Shown here one piece after another: positions 12,183 to 26,040 of a DNA stretch of 64,000 nt (its first letter is position 1; every line of letters starts with the position of its first letter). The notes under the pieces were generated by a model that did no database searches, was not told the DNA's origin, and saw only the letters and a list, made by a program, of their open reading frames with translations. The DNA is from Pyxicephalus adspersus (taxonomy: Eukaryota; Chordata; Amphibia; Anura; Pyxicephalidae): NCBI RefSeq assembly GCF_032062135.1, contig NC_092860.1, forward strand, positions 124,671,935-124,735,934, written 5' to 3'. Position numbers and translations under genes: made by a program.

Positions 12183-15100
12183 GTTGTCACAGATCATAAA
12201 TTCAGTCATAGTAACACAGATTATATAAAATAAGGAACTGTAAAACGTTTTACTATTATTTTTTTACAGCTCAAGAAAAGAAGAAGTAATAATATTGACA
12301 ACTAAAAATGTATATAGCTTAGTATTTTTAGCAATAAATAATATTCTCAAATAAACATGGCAATTCGGAACCAAATAGTCTCCTGTTCATCAAATATGAA
12401 ACGTTTTATACTGTAGGTGGCAATCAAGAACTACATCTGCTCCATTATTTTTTTATTAAATCCAGGACTTTTTATTCAATTTACTTAATATATACATCTT
12501 ATGGAGTCTTCCCCAAAGGCCTCGGATTGCAGGTTTCAAAGTCAAGGCACTGAGCAAGACTTGAGGGACAGAATGGAAGACAAACCAGAGCACAGTTCAC
12601 AGAAATACAACTATGCCTTGTCAAGAACCACTGTGGCAGCTAAATAAAGATCATATTCACACTAAATTTTTATATATTTCAAAATGTAATCATGTTGCAG
12701 ATTTCCATATTGTGTTTTTGTTTCTTAATAAAATGTTTAACTTGCAATCTACTTTTTGTATATGGGTTTTGAAACTGTAATGTTGTTGAGGCAAACTCTA
12801 CTTGAAAAATATAGGTAGGGAGAAACACTTCCTTGAAATGTGGGCAGATACTACTCATGTTCCTAATAAAATATACTGAGATGAGTTTTGGGGCTCAAAA
12901 GCAAAAAGGGCGCTTTTGCTTTGGCTTGAGTACCTTCTATGGATGGCTTTGATCAATACCAGTCATGGCCTGACCTGCTGCTAGGATTATTTTTCACAGC
13001 TGGCCCGGGAACACTCCGCAGTCTTTCTATAAGAGCTTCAATCAACAGAACATGAATATAAAGTGAGCCCTATTCTTTTATGATTCCTGAGCAGTCCATA
13101 TAGAAGCAAGTGGATATAAATATATATTATATTTAGTATGTATATTATACATGTCTTAACTGACTTGATCAACAATATATAAATGTTGGTGTATTAACCA
13201 ACCAGAAACATGTTTCTCCCTGAGATATTTTCCAAGTGATCTAAGAGATTATATAAAGATTTAAATGAATTGCCACTATTTGACCTTAAAAAGTCAGGTG
13301 TACAGTCTTTGAAGTTCATGCATTTTAAGTTACAAAGCAAAGTAACCAATACAGTATTAAAGGTAGAATATGAGCATTTATGTCAGTAAAAGATATTGAA
13401 AATGACTCATGGAAATTATTCCCTCGATCCATACCACCAATAAATGAGGGCAGATGGGTAAATTTCCCTCTTTATCTGAACTTTCCACAAAGATTACCCA
13501 GCAGTACTCCTATGAAGGACCCTTGCAGCTTCACCCTGTTCACCTGACCTTCAAATCTACACCCTTCTCAGTAAAATCGCTCCTTATCCCTTTCCTGACC
13601 TGTTCCCCCCTAGTCATGCAGACTCCCTCATTCATTTTTCTGTTCTTCTCTGGGTCTGACGCTAAATCTAAATCACCGAAAAGGTTTTTGGGGCATTAGC
13701 AGTTATATGTAACTTGAGCAGAAAGAACACTAACTACAGAAAGCTCGACTATTATTTTAATCAATCTGTGAAAAATAGCTTTTATGTCAAATATCTAGTT
13801 TCCAGGAAAATATAAATATCAATGAGATTCAGCAATTTAATTTCCCTGTCCTTCCTTGGAAATGGCTGCCTGCTGACAAGAAGTCATGGGAGACCCTAAG
13901 CTCTCTGCAGCAATATGTTTAGCCATTGATTTTGCTCTTCCTTTCTTGCAAAGCAAGGCAATGACATATAAATACACATCTCTTTTTAGTCTGTGAAAAA
14001 AGTGCCTTGAAGCATATAATAATAAAACTCTGTAGGCTTGGTGACTTTTTTTTGCAGTTTGTAAAAAAATAATAAAATTAGCAACCCCGGGTTCAATAAA
14101 AAATAGAATTTTATTGGCTAACACAAAATGCCAAATCTAAAATGTACATATAAAAACCAAATAAAGCTATATAGGGGCAGAAGCTGAATTGTGAACAGAA
14201 CCCCACGTGTTTTGTTATCTGAGCATCATGATTATCCCTCTCAGTTTCTGCCCAACATTCATGAGATTTTCTAAAGCTGTACTCAATTCCATCGAAAAAT
14301 TGAATACAGGTGTTATCTTCTGCTAGTGTTATTACTATCAAGTACTACAAAGCTCCAACATATTATGTAGCATGTTTCACAGTTATTAGTCATGTCTCTC
14401 TCCTTCAGGGAAACCCATCTAATGTAAAAATCTAGGGCCCAAATTATTGTCTATGGCTGATTTAGGAGGAAGTTAATAAATCTTACAGTATGATTTGGGG
14501 AATTTACATCCACCCGAGCAAGCATTATGAAATCAGCCCTCCATTCCCTATATAACCTACAGACTGGCATTTTCTGTCTGTTACGGTAGGGAAGGATAGT
14601 GTGTTAGATTAGAAGGCAGAGCCTTGGAGCTGTAACTCCAATATTAGGAAAATGTATAACTGGAAGACAACATTGTGAAATACATTCTCTTTGAGCCAGT
14701 TTTGCATTGAGGGAAAGACGTGAAGGTGCTTAGCTGCTAAGAATGACTCTAGCAGTGGCTGGCAATGGTTCTTGCCTACCAGCTCTGCTTCTACTACTCT
14801 AGCTGACGTCTTTGAGTCCTGGACATTTACCAATACTGCCACATAAATCCTCCCTCATTGTTTTGTAGTTTTCAAAGTTTACAAAGAAAAATGTTAACCC
14901 AAAAAAAACATGACAGATTCAGCAGTCATGATTCTGACATTGTTCTGGAATTCCCACAGTTAACAGTGAATCATTTCACTGATGCATAGCATAGATTCTG
15001 CAGTGCCTCACAGCATTCACTCTGCAGGATTGTTGTCATTGTGTGACATATAACTCACTAACAGAGCCAGTTCGTTTATCATTTTCATACCTTGTCTATT

Positions 15101-17287
15101 TTTTCCAGAAGAGAGAAGTTAAGGTAAATCCACTCCTTGTACACAGGGAGCTGTTGTTGTGTTACCCATTGTGTTTTCTTCTAGTGCACACAAGCAAGCA
15201 CCATTTTTAAGGACTAACTGGTCCTATATCACGTTCACAATGCAGAAGAATTCTTTGGGATTTCGACTGGATGATGAGGATAGGCTCTGGGTACTACCTG
15301 TGGGTGAGGACAGTAGCTTGGGAGATTATTTTTCAAGAGCAGAGCAGCAGGAATGGCTGATGTAAGATGGAAGGCAGGGGCCCTTTGCAGCAGTCACTAA
15401 TCAGACCAGTTCAAATGAAGTCCCATCAGATGACCAAGCCTAGGCAAAGCAAAAGCTACACAACTGAGAGATTTCAAAAGAACAAGCCTGTCATACCTCT
15501 CTCTCTAACACTCCATCTGTTGCTACAACTTGTTTGTAGGGTGCCAGTTACCAAACCCCTACAAAAACCTCTTCAGATGCATGCAGTTCCCAGGCTGCTA
15601 GCAATAGCAGCAATAATTTTTTAAATCAATAATTCACTATGGGCTTTGGAGATTAGATTAATGCCTTATCTCCTTCTGCTTCTGCTGCTGCACCATTGCA
15701 ATTGATTTTTCCAATATTGGAATAATACTTTCATCAAATGTCAACATTTTTCTTTTGCATTTAATTGAGTGAGATGGCAGACCAGAATTTCATTGTTTAT
15801 GTACGTTTTTTTTAAACTGGTAAAAATATTTGCAATCTGATCTATAAATTTACAATGTAGACAATTTTCTTTTTTGGAGACTTTTTTCCAAAGGGCATAT
15901 TCTGTAAAACCATTGTGTTGCGTTGGCACACATTCTGGCAATGCTTTCATGAATATTTCATACTTTCTGTGCTGTTGCTTGCAATACAAAGCCTGCAATG
16001 TACACCCATTTCATATGCATAGTGCGAAAATGCTTCCTAAAAGTAATATTTCAAACCAGGTGTTTTTTCAATCTCACCACTGTGTCTTAGCGCACTACTG
16101 GGGCTTTCTTGGTAAGTCCACAATTCCTATGAAGATAATTTTTGGTAAATGTAGTGTTTCTCTTCATGTTTGAAGATGTTATGGAAATCAAGCTTGTTAT
16201 TAGAACTGATCACTTTGAAGTGCTGATACTTTCAGTGTGCATGTTCTTCATCTTGACATTGACAATGTCATGAGCATGAAAACTGAAGGGGGTTATAGTA
16301 ATTATTGCCAAGCTTTTGCCACCTACTGTGTTGTCTTTTTTGTCTATAAAACTGACCCAATCATGCATTCAGTTTGTACTCAGGAGTTCTCACTCCATTC
16401 CCATTCTTGAAACAATTTCAAACATCAGTCACAAGTTATTTATCTCATTTTCAAATTTAAATGGCAGATGTCACACTACTCCATACACACACTTCTCTGC
16501 AAAGTCCTCCCTACTTTTTTATGATTTTAAAGTTGAACAGCTATTAAAAATTCTTCTGCAACAATCCTTTACAATTAAAATCATGATGCAACCCTTTAAA
16601 ACAGTAAAAATTTCTCTTTTTCCAATCAATTTCTCTTTTAACTATAATTTATTCATCTGATTGCTATTAAAATTGCTTTAGACCATCTGCACCAGCCTTT
16701 CAGCTATTGTTAATGGAAAGGTAAAATTAAATATTATTTGCTGAATTTTTAATGGAAGATAAAAATGTGCCAGCTATAAGTTAGTTATTTATTGGATCCA
16801 TTAGTTTCCATTATGCAAGTATTTTTATGCTATTTTATGCTAATATTTTATACGTATATATTATATGTTTTTTTCAAGATACATATTCTTGCAGTTTTTT
16901 AATTAATTGTTTAAATACTTTATGTTTATTTTTTATTATTTATATATTTTTTCTATATATATTTGCACTAAACATTATTATCAGTTAAGAAGCAAGCTTG
17001 CAAATGTGTTTTAATAATGGTTCTTGGTCATACTAATGTCATATAAAGCCATACATAGTATGCCTATTAAAAGAATGAGCTTGCATGCCTGTCAAGCTGT
17101 TGAAGGGGAGTGCCATCTTCCAAACATGAAACATCGGAGTGCCAAACTAGACTGAAAGAGTAGTAAGGATTTAACGTCTTGGCATGAGTGCTCTTTAATG
17201 CAAGCACCTGACTAGGTATGATGGCCTAACCGCTTTTGTTAACCTTTTTCTGCAATAAAAACATAACATAACATTTTCCAACATAAC
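12183..17287. other. Intronic stretch, no recognised gene
   Basis: Mostly AT-rich unique sequence. An imperfect inverted pair (aaaagcaaaaagg / cgcttttgctttgg) lies near 12897-12930. Short frames near 15159-15365 and 15367-15624 (plus strand) have a somewhat protein-like composition, but I recognise no family. The segment 16820-16970 is extremely AT-rich. Confidence 0.45.
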
Positions 17288-17527
17288 AGGCTTGATTTAT
17301 TAAAGCTCCACAACAATGGAGAAGATGAACTATCATGCGAGAACCTAGGTGATCCAGCAAACCTAGAATGAATTTCTTAAAAATGTACCATTCCTTAAAC
17401 ATTTGCTGTTAGTTGGCAAATATTTTCAGTCTTGGACCATATCTATTTCTGGTTTTCTCGATCACCCAGGTTCTCCTATGATAGTCTAACTTCTCCGGTC
17501 TTGTGGAGCTTTAAAAAATCAGGACCA
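17288..17527. mobile_element. Fold-back MITE, family A copy 3
   Basis: Begins aggcttgatttattaaagct and ends tttaaaaaatcaggacca. The inner arms are gagaacctaggtgatccagc and gatcacccaggttctcctat. About 240 bp with a longer central loop than copy 1. It belongs to the 'actatcatg' subfamily. Confidence 0.87.
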
Positions 17528-18619
17528 ATGTTTCTATGAATATTTTTTATTGCATATTTTTGTGTTATGTTAGTAATACTTTTCTATGTTAACATTTCCA
17601 TATTTTTGGCCAGTTTACTTCAATACCTTGGTCTCTGTTGTCCTAGTTCTTATCATCTTTGTTTTTGTAGCTGAATAGCAGAACATGCACCCTGCTGAGA
17701 TAATTAATATTTTACAGCACTCCTTAAATGAATGTCATAAAGAATGGACACCGCTGGCATCACATAGTGGGCAAAAGCATCAAAAGAATTCACATACAAA
17801 GATTTCATATGGTAAGCTATCACACTGCTATAGGAACATCTTTAAGTCTATATACTTATCTCCCTGCTGCAGAGAAAATGTTTGACTTATAGTGGCTAGT
17901 TAATAAAATATTCCCTGGGTAGAACTGCAAATATTTTCTGTAACACAGCGAGATTCTCATGTTGAATTCTCTGTACCTTTGTCTGAAGGCAATTGGAGCT
18001 GGCTTCAGACAAAAGCAAACCGTGATCCCTCAAGCCTGAGGAATGGGACAATTATTTTCTTTCACTATTCGAGCTCTGAAAATGATGAGCATGTTCACAA
18101 CATAAAATACACTAGAGCTACTGTTATATATTTTGCTTGGTGAACTAATAGGGATGCCAAAGAAAAATGTTTTTCAATAAGAAAATGTATGTTACCTTCA
18201 TGTAGGCTATGTATTGATTAGTGCTATGTGGGAGTTTAAAGTAACTGCTGCAATAAAAATACAATGTCGTTGGTTCCTAACAGCTGTCCAAGTTCTTAAA
18301 GGTGTCTTAAATGTTCTCAAATGACAGTGCCACTGAATAAGCCAATAAGAGATTTTATAAATGCCAACAAACTGTTCAACATCCATTGAGTAACCCGTCA
18401 TTGTAACTCTTGATGGCAAGTTGAGTTTGGCATTAATTACTCTTTGTGCTTGATGTGGACACCATGATGATTTATAATTTTACGTCTGGGGATATAAATA
18501 AAGGTTACCCCACTGATGAGGGTGTTTGGTATGTCTAGAAGAGGAGAATAGCCCTGCTGCCCCCTTATTGCTGGGCAGCCAGGTTCCTATGGGCCTGGTT
18601 CCTTATGTCTGGTAAAGGA

Positions 18620-18917
18620 TGGGGTCCCAGAACTGAATCTCAGCCAGGACACTATCTGCATGGGGTTTGCAGGTTCTCCCTGTGTTTGCGTGGGTTTCCT
18701 CTTGGTACTTTGGTTTCCTCCCACAATCCAAAAACATGCAGTAAGGTAATTGGCTTCCCCAAAAAAATTTGCCTTAGACTATGTTAAAGACATAAGACTG
18801 AGGTAGGAACATTAGATTGTGAGCCCCTTGTTGATTGTGAGGGAGAGCTAGTGACATGACTATGGACCTTGTAAAGTGCTAATATGTTGGCGCTATATAA
18901 ATACTGTATATTAATAG
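18620..18917 (+). mobile_element. tRNA-type SINE, second copy, 5' end degraded
   Basis: Shares the body motifs ctatctgcatggggtttgca, ggttctccctgtgtttgcgt, ccaaaaacatgcagtaaggt, ttggcttcccc and ccttagactatgttaaagac with the SINE at 8.2-9.1 kb. It ends with gttggcgctatataaatact and a short AT tail. The tRNA-like head is only partly recognisable. Confidence 0.82.
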
Positions 18918-19339
18918 ATGGTAAGAATGTGACAAGCCTCAGTTTGTTTGAGAAAAAAACTAAAAGGCAGGACAGTTTTATTCACTACTATTTATCCTAT
19001 ATACTGGGTGTTCACACTACTATGGTGGTGAATGGTGCATTTTTCTCCCCACCTTATGAACACTACAATGGTGTTTAGAATTTTCAACAACTTGAATGAA
19101 GTAACTGATTGCCATATTTTTAAAGAGTTATGTGACTTATTCAACTGACCTATTGCAACTCTGTATTCAACTGGCAGCCTTGTAAGGTAAAATATTGGTT
19201 AAGGACTATTAATGGTCACCATTGGTTAAGCAATTTCCTGTGTCATTTAAAATACTATATTCTAATTTTCCTAATTTTGCAGTCAAAGTCAGAAATTGTT
19301 TAATGCAACATGTATATTGCATATCTGCGAAAGCATTAG

Positions 19340-19985
19340 ACTGGACTGGTGGGGCTCCTTGGATTGAATCTATTTTTCACAGCTGCATTTCTGCATTTTT
19401 GCTTTTTCTATGTCTATTCCCAAGTGTGGCTCGGGGTGTATTTTATGTACCAAAAGCGGTTACCCCGAGCCTGCTCCCCACGATCCAGCGTCGTCCTCCC
19501 TGCCAGCTTCTGCATCACACCCTCGGCTTGATTGATGTGATGTGTTAAGCTCAGTACGCTTGGGAGGCATGGCCTGGCGGAATATTTTATTACATTGTAA
19601 TCTACTTTTAAAGCAATGATCACAGTGCTAAAGTTATAAAAAATAAATCCAAATATTAAATAATAATTTCAAAAATGTATTCTATTATTGTAACCTTGTT
19701 TGGACAAATTTAAACATTTTTTTATATTTTTAATAAAATTAATACATTAAATTTATTGTTATTATTTTATTTCATTACTTTTTCTATTTATTATTTATAT
19801 TATTTAACATTTTATAATTTGTTATTTGTGTTTCAAACTTTATCATACCTGGATGGTATTTCTAAGAATTAAAGGCCTAAAATATTAAACTACAAATTTC
19901 CACGCAAAACAATGTACCGCTTTTGACATAAAAATACTGACATAATTAGACCCCCAGGTGGGTTAATGCATTGTTACACCTATCT
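19340..19985. mobile_element. Long dispersed repeat, frog type, class not resolved
   Basis: Contains tgtggctcggggtgtatttt and accaaaagcggttaccccga on the left and aatgtaccgcttttgacata on the right, so a related half-motif occurs in opposite orientations about 450 bp apart, around a very AT-rich middle. I recall this arrangement as a common ranoid frog repeat. Class, ends and target duplication are not resolved. Confidence 0.5.
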
Positions 19986-22281
19986 GTTCCTATATAATTA
20001 CCTAATATACAGTTTAATTTCACTTGCATGTCTGTGTTATGTCTCTTTGTACACCTCCAATAAAACCAGTGAATATTCATCTAAACTATCAGATATTATT
20101 TCTGTGAAATAAGTACGTAGGTATTGTAATGTAAGTAATGTAATCATTAAAGTAACTAATGTAATCATTAAAACCCCAGTAAACTAAAGGAAACCTTACA
20201 TTTGAATAAAACTCTAGGATTTAGAAAGAATGATATTTGCATATGGCAAGGCATTTGTAAACAATAGTGGGAAGACTCTGCTGTTTTGAAACTGAAATCT
20301 GACTATAAAAAAAAATGATTCCCCTGCCAATGATAGTGTGTGCTATTAACATGCAGCAATACCAAATTTCAGCACTCATAACTGTATTTGTTCAGGCTAA
20401 ATCCTGAGGCTAGAAATATCTATTGAAATATCAAAGAGACATTGGTAGTCATATTCTGCATCTATAAAAGTATATACACATGTAACACAGTATGACCTAT
20501 TTGTTTCGGTTTTCATGCCTTTTTATGCAGTAATGTGTCACTGGTTAATGTAAAAATGATGCTTCAAATGCCTTATTTCAGGTCATCTCATCTATTGCTG
20601 TTTGGTAAGTAGGCTGACAGGATAAAGGAATGATTTAAAACTAACTTGATCATAAAGGTGGTGGCATGACAGTTCTTGCCCGTGGCTATTGAACTGTGAT
20701 TCCCTATATGCTCTGTCAGTCGCTAACATTATGGATACAAAATACAGAATCTTGGGAGTTTCCATTTCACAACAGTTGATATGTAATTGAAATAGCACTT
20801 ATGCCTCATGAGCATATCTTTACAGAAAAATCTGGAAGCTGCTTTCAAGGACAACAGTCACAAAAACCGAAAATAATGCACAATGTCATCTGCATAGTTC
20901 AAAGGATAAATAAAACCTAAATGTAATGTAGCAGCATCATAGATGAAGCCGGAATCCAGAATACATTTTGTCTCAGCCTTGATTTTCAAAGTGACATTTT
21001 TGAGAATATCAAGAAGAAATGCCTTTAGAACATAGAACCACCCATGTATTGTAGAAATGCGCTGATTTATGTATTCCAGCTACAGGCAGAATGACTTAGT
21101 AACAAATTCTTGGGCCACAGCTAGACATTGACCTGAACTGTGTCTTTTGGTGGATTCCACCCCACAGAACACAGCTTGAGCAAAGAATGGGCCATGGGTT
21201 CTTTAGTTCTTTCTCTAATGCCTGTGAATCAAGACCTAGAATAAAAAATGAGACAATGTTTTCGGAAGTTACTTCATTCATGAAATTGAAGTTATTTATT
21301 TATATAGTCTGCCTCTGCCTGGCTATTACCTGGAGGTGTCTAAAGCATAAAAATGTTGGATTTGCCCCTAAAAATCCTGTGACTATGCAGATTTGCTTTT
21401 GAGTCAGACGTTCCTGCTCCTCAACCTTTAGCAACTATGCAAGTTATAATCATCTTTTGATAATAATCAAGGGAAAGGTTTTTTACATCTACAAATGTAT
21501 AAAGGTTGTCTGTAGAGGAAAAAGATATAATTTTTTAAAGGTTAATATACATTATTAACATCAAGCCCATTAAAGTCCATTAATGGTTTATTGGACTGAA
21601 TCTAACTGTATTTAGGGCAAAATAATTTGTTATATATATAATTATTTGAAGCTCAAACATTTTCTACCGATTTCAGTAGGGAAAATTAAGAACCTCTGGG
21701 TTTTTTTTGCCATCACAGATTCCCCATCTCTTATTGTCCTGGTGACCAGTGAGAGGAAAATTGCAGTTGGAACTAGTACAGAAGATGAAGGGAAATCTTT
21801 AAATTGGGTCAATTGTTCTAGTGATAACTGTCCCATGAGGTATTTATTCTTACTTTGGGGAAAATGTATCTCATTTACTGCTGAGTCTCTAGGATATGAT
21901 CTGAAGGGAAATCTACAACATAATATAGACAGCAATTAAAAATACATAGGGGAGGCAGAGGAAAGATTTTTAACAAATTCCTACCCTATTTAAATCCATC
22001 CAAAACTGCAGATTCTAATTTTATTACTCCTGCCCTATCTTCTTTACAATAATGGATTTCTAGTAGCGGGGATACTTGCATGATCCCTCTTTTTGCAGTA
22101 AAAAAAATAAAGAGCATCCACCTGACAAGCATAAAGCTTACGCTAACAATCCCTGTTTAGGTCTTTAACTGCAATAATCAATCAATGTTAATAGTCCAAA
22201 AGTGAAAAAGTTCAGTTTTTGTACCCATCAAATGGTTTCCTAAAGCTCAACTTGGGCTGCAGTAAAATATTGTCATGCAAT
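19986..22281. other. Intronic stretch, no recognised gene
   Basis: AT-rich. At 21646-21939 overlapping frames of 97 codons exist on both strands, which is typical of chance. The segment around 21690-21860 may be a worn repeat related to those at 32.3 and 62.4 kb. Confidence 0.4.
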
Positions 22282-22508
22282 GGGCCTGATTTATCAAAGG
22301 TCTCCAAGCCTGGAGAAGATTTTTATCAATGACAATGGACCAGGGTGATCCTGCAAACCTGAAATGGATCTGGTCCAGGATTCAAAAAATTTGCTAGCAA
22401 ATAGAAAGAGACTTTGAAGAAATCCATTCCAGGTTTGCTGGATCACCCAGTTTCACTGATGAAAGTGCATCCTCTCCAGCCTTGGAGAGCTTTAATAAAT
22501 CAGATCCA
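22282..22508. mobile_element. Fold-back MITE, family A copy 4
   Basis: Begins gggcctgatttatcaaaggt and ends gctttaataaatcagatcca, with inner arms aacctgaaatggatctggt and gaaatccattccaggtttgc. It belongs to the 'tcatcagtgaa' subfamily, like copies 1 and 6. Confidence 0.88.
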
Positions 22509-23302
22509 ATGTTTCTATTCATTACATTTACATTACATTACATTTTTTTTTAAAGTATGCTTATTATGTCTAGGGGGATGATACAAATTGTAAATTATTT
22601 TTTGTGCTTTCTTTTACTGCTCTCTTGGCTCTCTAGGCTCTTGGTGTCCTTACATACAATATAAGTAATATACCTTACTCATCATACCCTTAAAGAATCA
22701 AGCATTTAACTAAAAATACCACAGGATAGGGAAGGTGGGGGGTAGTAGGATTGGCAATTGTTGCCCATATTAGGGATTGGGGGCTCTGAATTACTGACTA
22801 GATATTAAATGATATTGTATTTACAGTCAATAATACACAAATACAGCAAATACATAGAGCCTTCTCACATCTACGTTCGTAAAACCGCAGTGCAAAAATC
22901 GGCAAAAAAATAGGAATTTTACTTGAAATACATTTTGATGAGTTTTACTGCAGGGAATGGATAATGTAAACAGGTCCTAACAAATTTTCCTGTAAGATAC
23001 ATAAATTTGGTCTAGCAAAGCTTCTCAGATAATCAGGTCTTGTAAATTGAAAGACACTAATTTCACTGGTAGTATGAGCAATTTATCATCATTATAACAC
23101 CCTCTTATCAGCAGAGCAGATAATGACATTTTTTTTCCCTTGATAGGAAATCAGCTGCAAACCTTTGTGCATTGCTAAGGTTCTGGTAAACTAGAGACAG
23201 TTTCTTGTGTGTACATCTTTGGAGACTCCTATAAAATGTATGGATGCACAGCTATTCTAAAACATTATTTGTTGTTTTTGTTCTGATTCTTATTAATTCT
23301 AA

Positions 23303-23577
23303 GGCTACGTATACACACGCTCAATATTTGCAGTTGGAAAGGATCTTTCATGATTCATACAGTGGCATTCTGCTGTATAGAAGGAGGAGAACAACAGAGT
23401 GGCACCCCGCTGTGCTCTCTCCCCTTTACTTGCATTACGATTGTTTATCGTTCGTGTATCCCTCAGGAGGGATCCTTGAACGATGTTGGACGAGTGATGT
23501 ATACATGCCAGATTCTTGTCCCATACTAGCTCCAAAGTGATAATCAGACGAGAATCATCTGATGTATGTATGTAGCC
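23303..23577. mobile_element. 275-bp nonautonomous DNA transposon flanked by TAA, PIF/Harbinger-like
   Basis: The terminal inverted repeats start ggctacgtatacacac on the left and end gatgtatgtatgtagcc on the right. Both sides are flanked by TAA (23300-23302 and 23578-23580), a 3-bp TWA-type target duplication as used by PIF/Harbinger elements. There is no transposase, so any mobility would depend on an autonomous relative elsewhere. Confidence 0.75.
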
Positions 23578-24534
23578 TAAGTTGTTTGTTTCTGTTTTGA
23601 TTTTTTTTCTATTTCTTTTTTTTTCTATTTTTTTTTTTATCAAACTAAACATCTACAGTTCCAAAATTCAATTTTATTTGGGCATATTTTACAATTGCTA
23701 CAAGCGAACAGCATCATGTTTTAAACAATGTTGAACAATGCAGTATATTTCATCAATGATCTTCCAATCCATCAAAAGAACTGCTGCAGTTAGGGACAAG
23801 CACTCAACTACATGCTTACAAATTTAGAGCTGTGTTGTCATGGGCAGAGTAAAAGCTTACTATATTTCTGGCACATTACCAGACATTTATCTGTACTTGC
23901 CACATAATAAAGGGATACAACATAGGCGAATATGCATATACTTATTTTTGTTGGCTTATGCTTTGAGTGTACTTTAATAAAAATATATTTAATAGATTGT
24001 AAAAGGTGATAACAGCCCATCACTATTAACATGTGCTACTTCCATATTGGACACATATATTTCCATAACTCTGTACAGCCAATTCTTTAGACAGTTTGAC
24101 TAGATATATATTTTTTTTTATGTCTCTTAAACAAAGGCCGTCAGCAGTCCCAGCACCAACCAGATTCCAGCTGTCAGATGTATCAGCTAGAATCTAAGTG
24201 TTTAAATCTGATTTGTAGCCATAGGCAGCACAAACTGGCCCTATTTAAGCAACTTTTTAATTTTTTTAATGAATCTGTTTTTCAGAGTGTGTGTCAACTA
24301 AAGAAGCCATGCAATTCATATCATAGGAATGTTTACCATTTACACGAAGAAAAGACAAGACAAAGTTGTCAGTTGTCAGGTAAAAAATTGATCTGATTGA
24401 CAAAGTCAATGCCCTGAATTTTTAAAGAGAAGTGATAAGGCAGCATGATAGATAAGTACATCTGCATACTGCATTGAAAACAATGCAAACTGATTAATTC
24501 TATTACACAGTAGCTTAAAGCTGAATTTCAGCTG

Positions 24535-24575
24535 TATATATAGCTGATATATATATATATATCATATAATCTTTA

Positions 24576-24611
<36 letters not shown>

Positions 24612-24632
24612 AATGTATATGTATATATATAT
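24535..24632. repeat. TA-rich microsatellite
   Basis: Long alternating TA runs with occasional G and C interruptions. Confidence 0.95.
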
Positions 24633-24800
24633 TGTGAGGGGTTAAGCTCAAGGATCGCCTTTCCTGGGGTCAAAGGACACTTGTCTGGTTCATCCAACTC
24701 ATATCACACACCGAGGTATGAGTGTTAAGCTGGCTGTTTACTGTTTAAAACAGTAGAACAAGCAGTACAATGACAATTTTGGGTGTCCCTGCTCAAAAAT
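24633..24800. mobile_element. Possible LTR fragment
   Basis: Starts tgtgaggggttaagctcaag directly after the microsatellite, with the TG start expected of an LTR, and has GC-richer composition than its flanks. I see no matching second LTR, primer-binding site or coding region, so this is a weak call. Confidence 0.3.
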
Positions 24801-25263
24801 ATACTTGATCTTATAAATATTAAACTCCATCACAGAGGTGTAGCTCCATATAGGTGTATATTGTAACTCAAGTTGTCCTGTGATAGCAATAACTCACAAC
24901 CTTAGTGGTGTTGGCTGACAGTAGACTTGATCAGAATGACACTATGAAGAACTTGACAAACAGTGAGCTTTCCATACGTATATCTCTCAGCTGTTTGACA
25001 CTGGAAAAAGAGATGCTTTTAGCAGAAAGTATACAGGCATAGGATACATAACACTGACATGCCTCTTTTATGTGTACCATAACAAATGAATAAACCAAAA
25101 TATCTAGATAAATTCCCATGTGCAAATGTCAGCGCTACTTTTTCTTTATACAGGCTTTAAAAGGTAATAAACACAATATCATAGAGACTCGATTAAAAAA
25201 AAGTGTTTTGTAAGTTTGTAGTTGAATAATGCATTTTATAAAGGTTTATAGATCCAATAAAAA

Positions 25264-25276
25264 GGGGGGGGGGGGG
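25264..25276 (+). repeat. Poly-G tract of 13 bases
   Basis: Uninterrupted G run, rare in this AT-rich sequence and able to form G-quadruplex-type structure in principle. Confidence 0.95.
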
Positions 25277-25417
25277 CAAATGAAGGGCAGTGGGATTTAG
25301 TTCCAAAAGACAGACCCCCTCCCCAAATTAAAGACATTTAGGAAATATGTATTTTTCAATCTCGATATGATAATCCGCACGTTGATACAATATGTGTAAA
25401 ACAATGTCTAAAACATA

Positions 25418-25639
25418 GGGCCTGATTTATTAAAGCTCTCCAAGACCCCAGAAGATAGACTGTCATGGGTAAAACTGTGTGATCCAGTAAATCTGGAATG
25501 ATTTTCTTAAAATAATTTGCTATTTGTTGACTATTTTTTAATCTTGAACCAGATTTTTTTCAAATTTGCTGGATCGCCCAGGTTCTTTCATGATAATCTA
25601 GTGTCTGTTGTTTTGCAGACCTTTAATAAATCAGGTCCA
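25418..25639. mobile_element. Fold-back MITE, family A copy 5
   Basis: Begins gggcctgatttattaaagct and ends ctttaataaatcaggtcca. The arms pair through agatagactgtcatgggt and ttctttcatgataatctag. It belongs to the 'agactatcatggg' subfamily. Confidence 0.87.
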
Positions 25640-26040
25640 TTGCTTTTGAAGAGTTGAGTTAACAGAGAATACTGAATTATATTCGAAGGTAGGGGCAACA
25701 ATCTAAGAGACAAATTGTGAAACATGAATGGTAAATCTAAGATAATGCACCCAATTTTCACCAGCAGGTCACATTGCATGTGTACATTAATACAAGATAA
25801 AATTAAGTAAAATAATGACAGGCTGAGTGACTGTCTATGAGCTGCTCAGCTGTGTCTGCTGCATACAGCTTGCTGCAGGGTTGGCCTACTGGTGCAAGAC
25901 AACAGAGTATCTCCCTAGATATAGATTTTTATTAAAACGGGCATGCAAATATTAGAAAGCTGTGATAAATCAATATTAATATGGAATGTGTGTTCTTCGT
26001 TTGATGCAAATGTCCATTTAAAGTTTTATTTTGTTCTTGA

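Noticed and set aside
21642..21939. 97-codon frames on both strands over the same DNA
   Set aside because: Mirror frames of equal length with no motif are typical of chance or of a worn repeat, not of a gene.
23305..23652. 115-codon minus-strand frame
   Set aside because: It is an artefact of the PIF/Harbinger-like MITE plus an adjoining T-rich run.
25264..25276. Poly-G tract as a regulatory G-quadruplex
   Set aside because: A single homopolymer run in intron DNA with no nearby gene element; replication slippage explains it.
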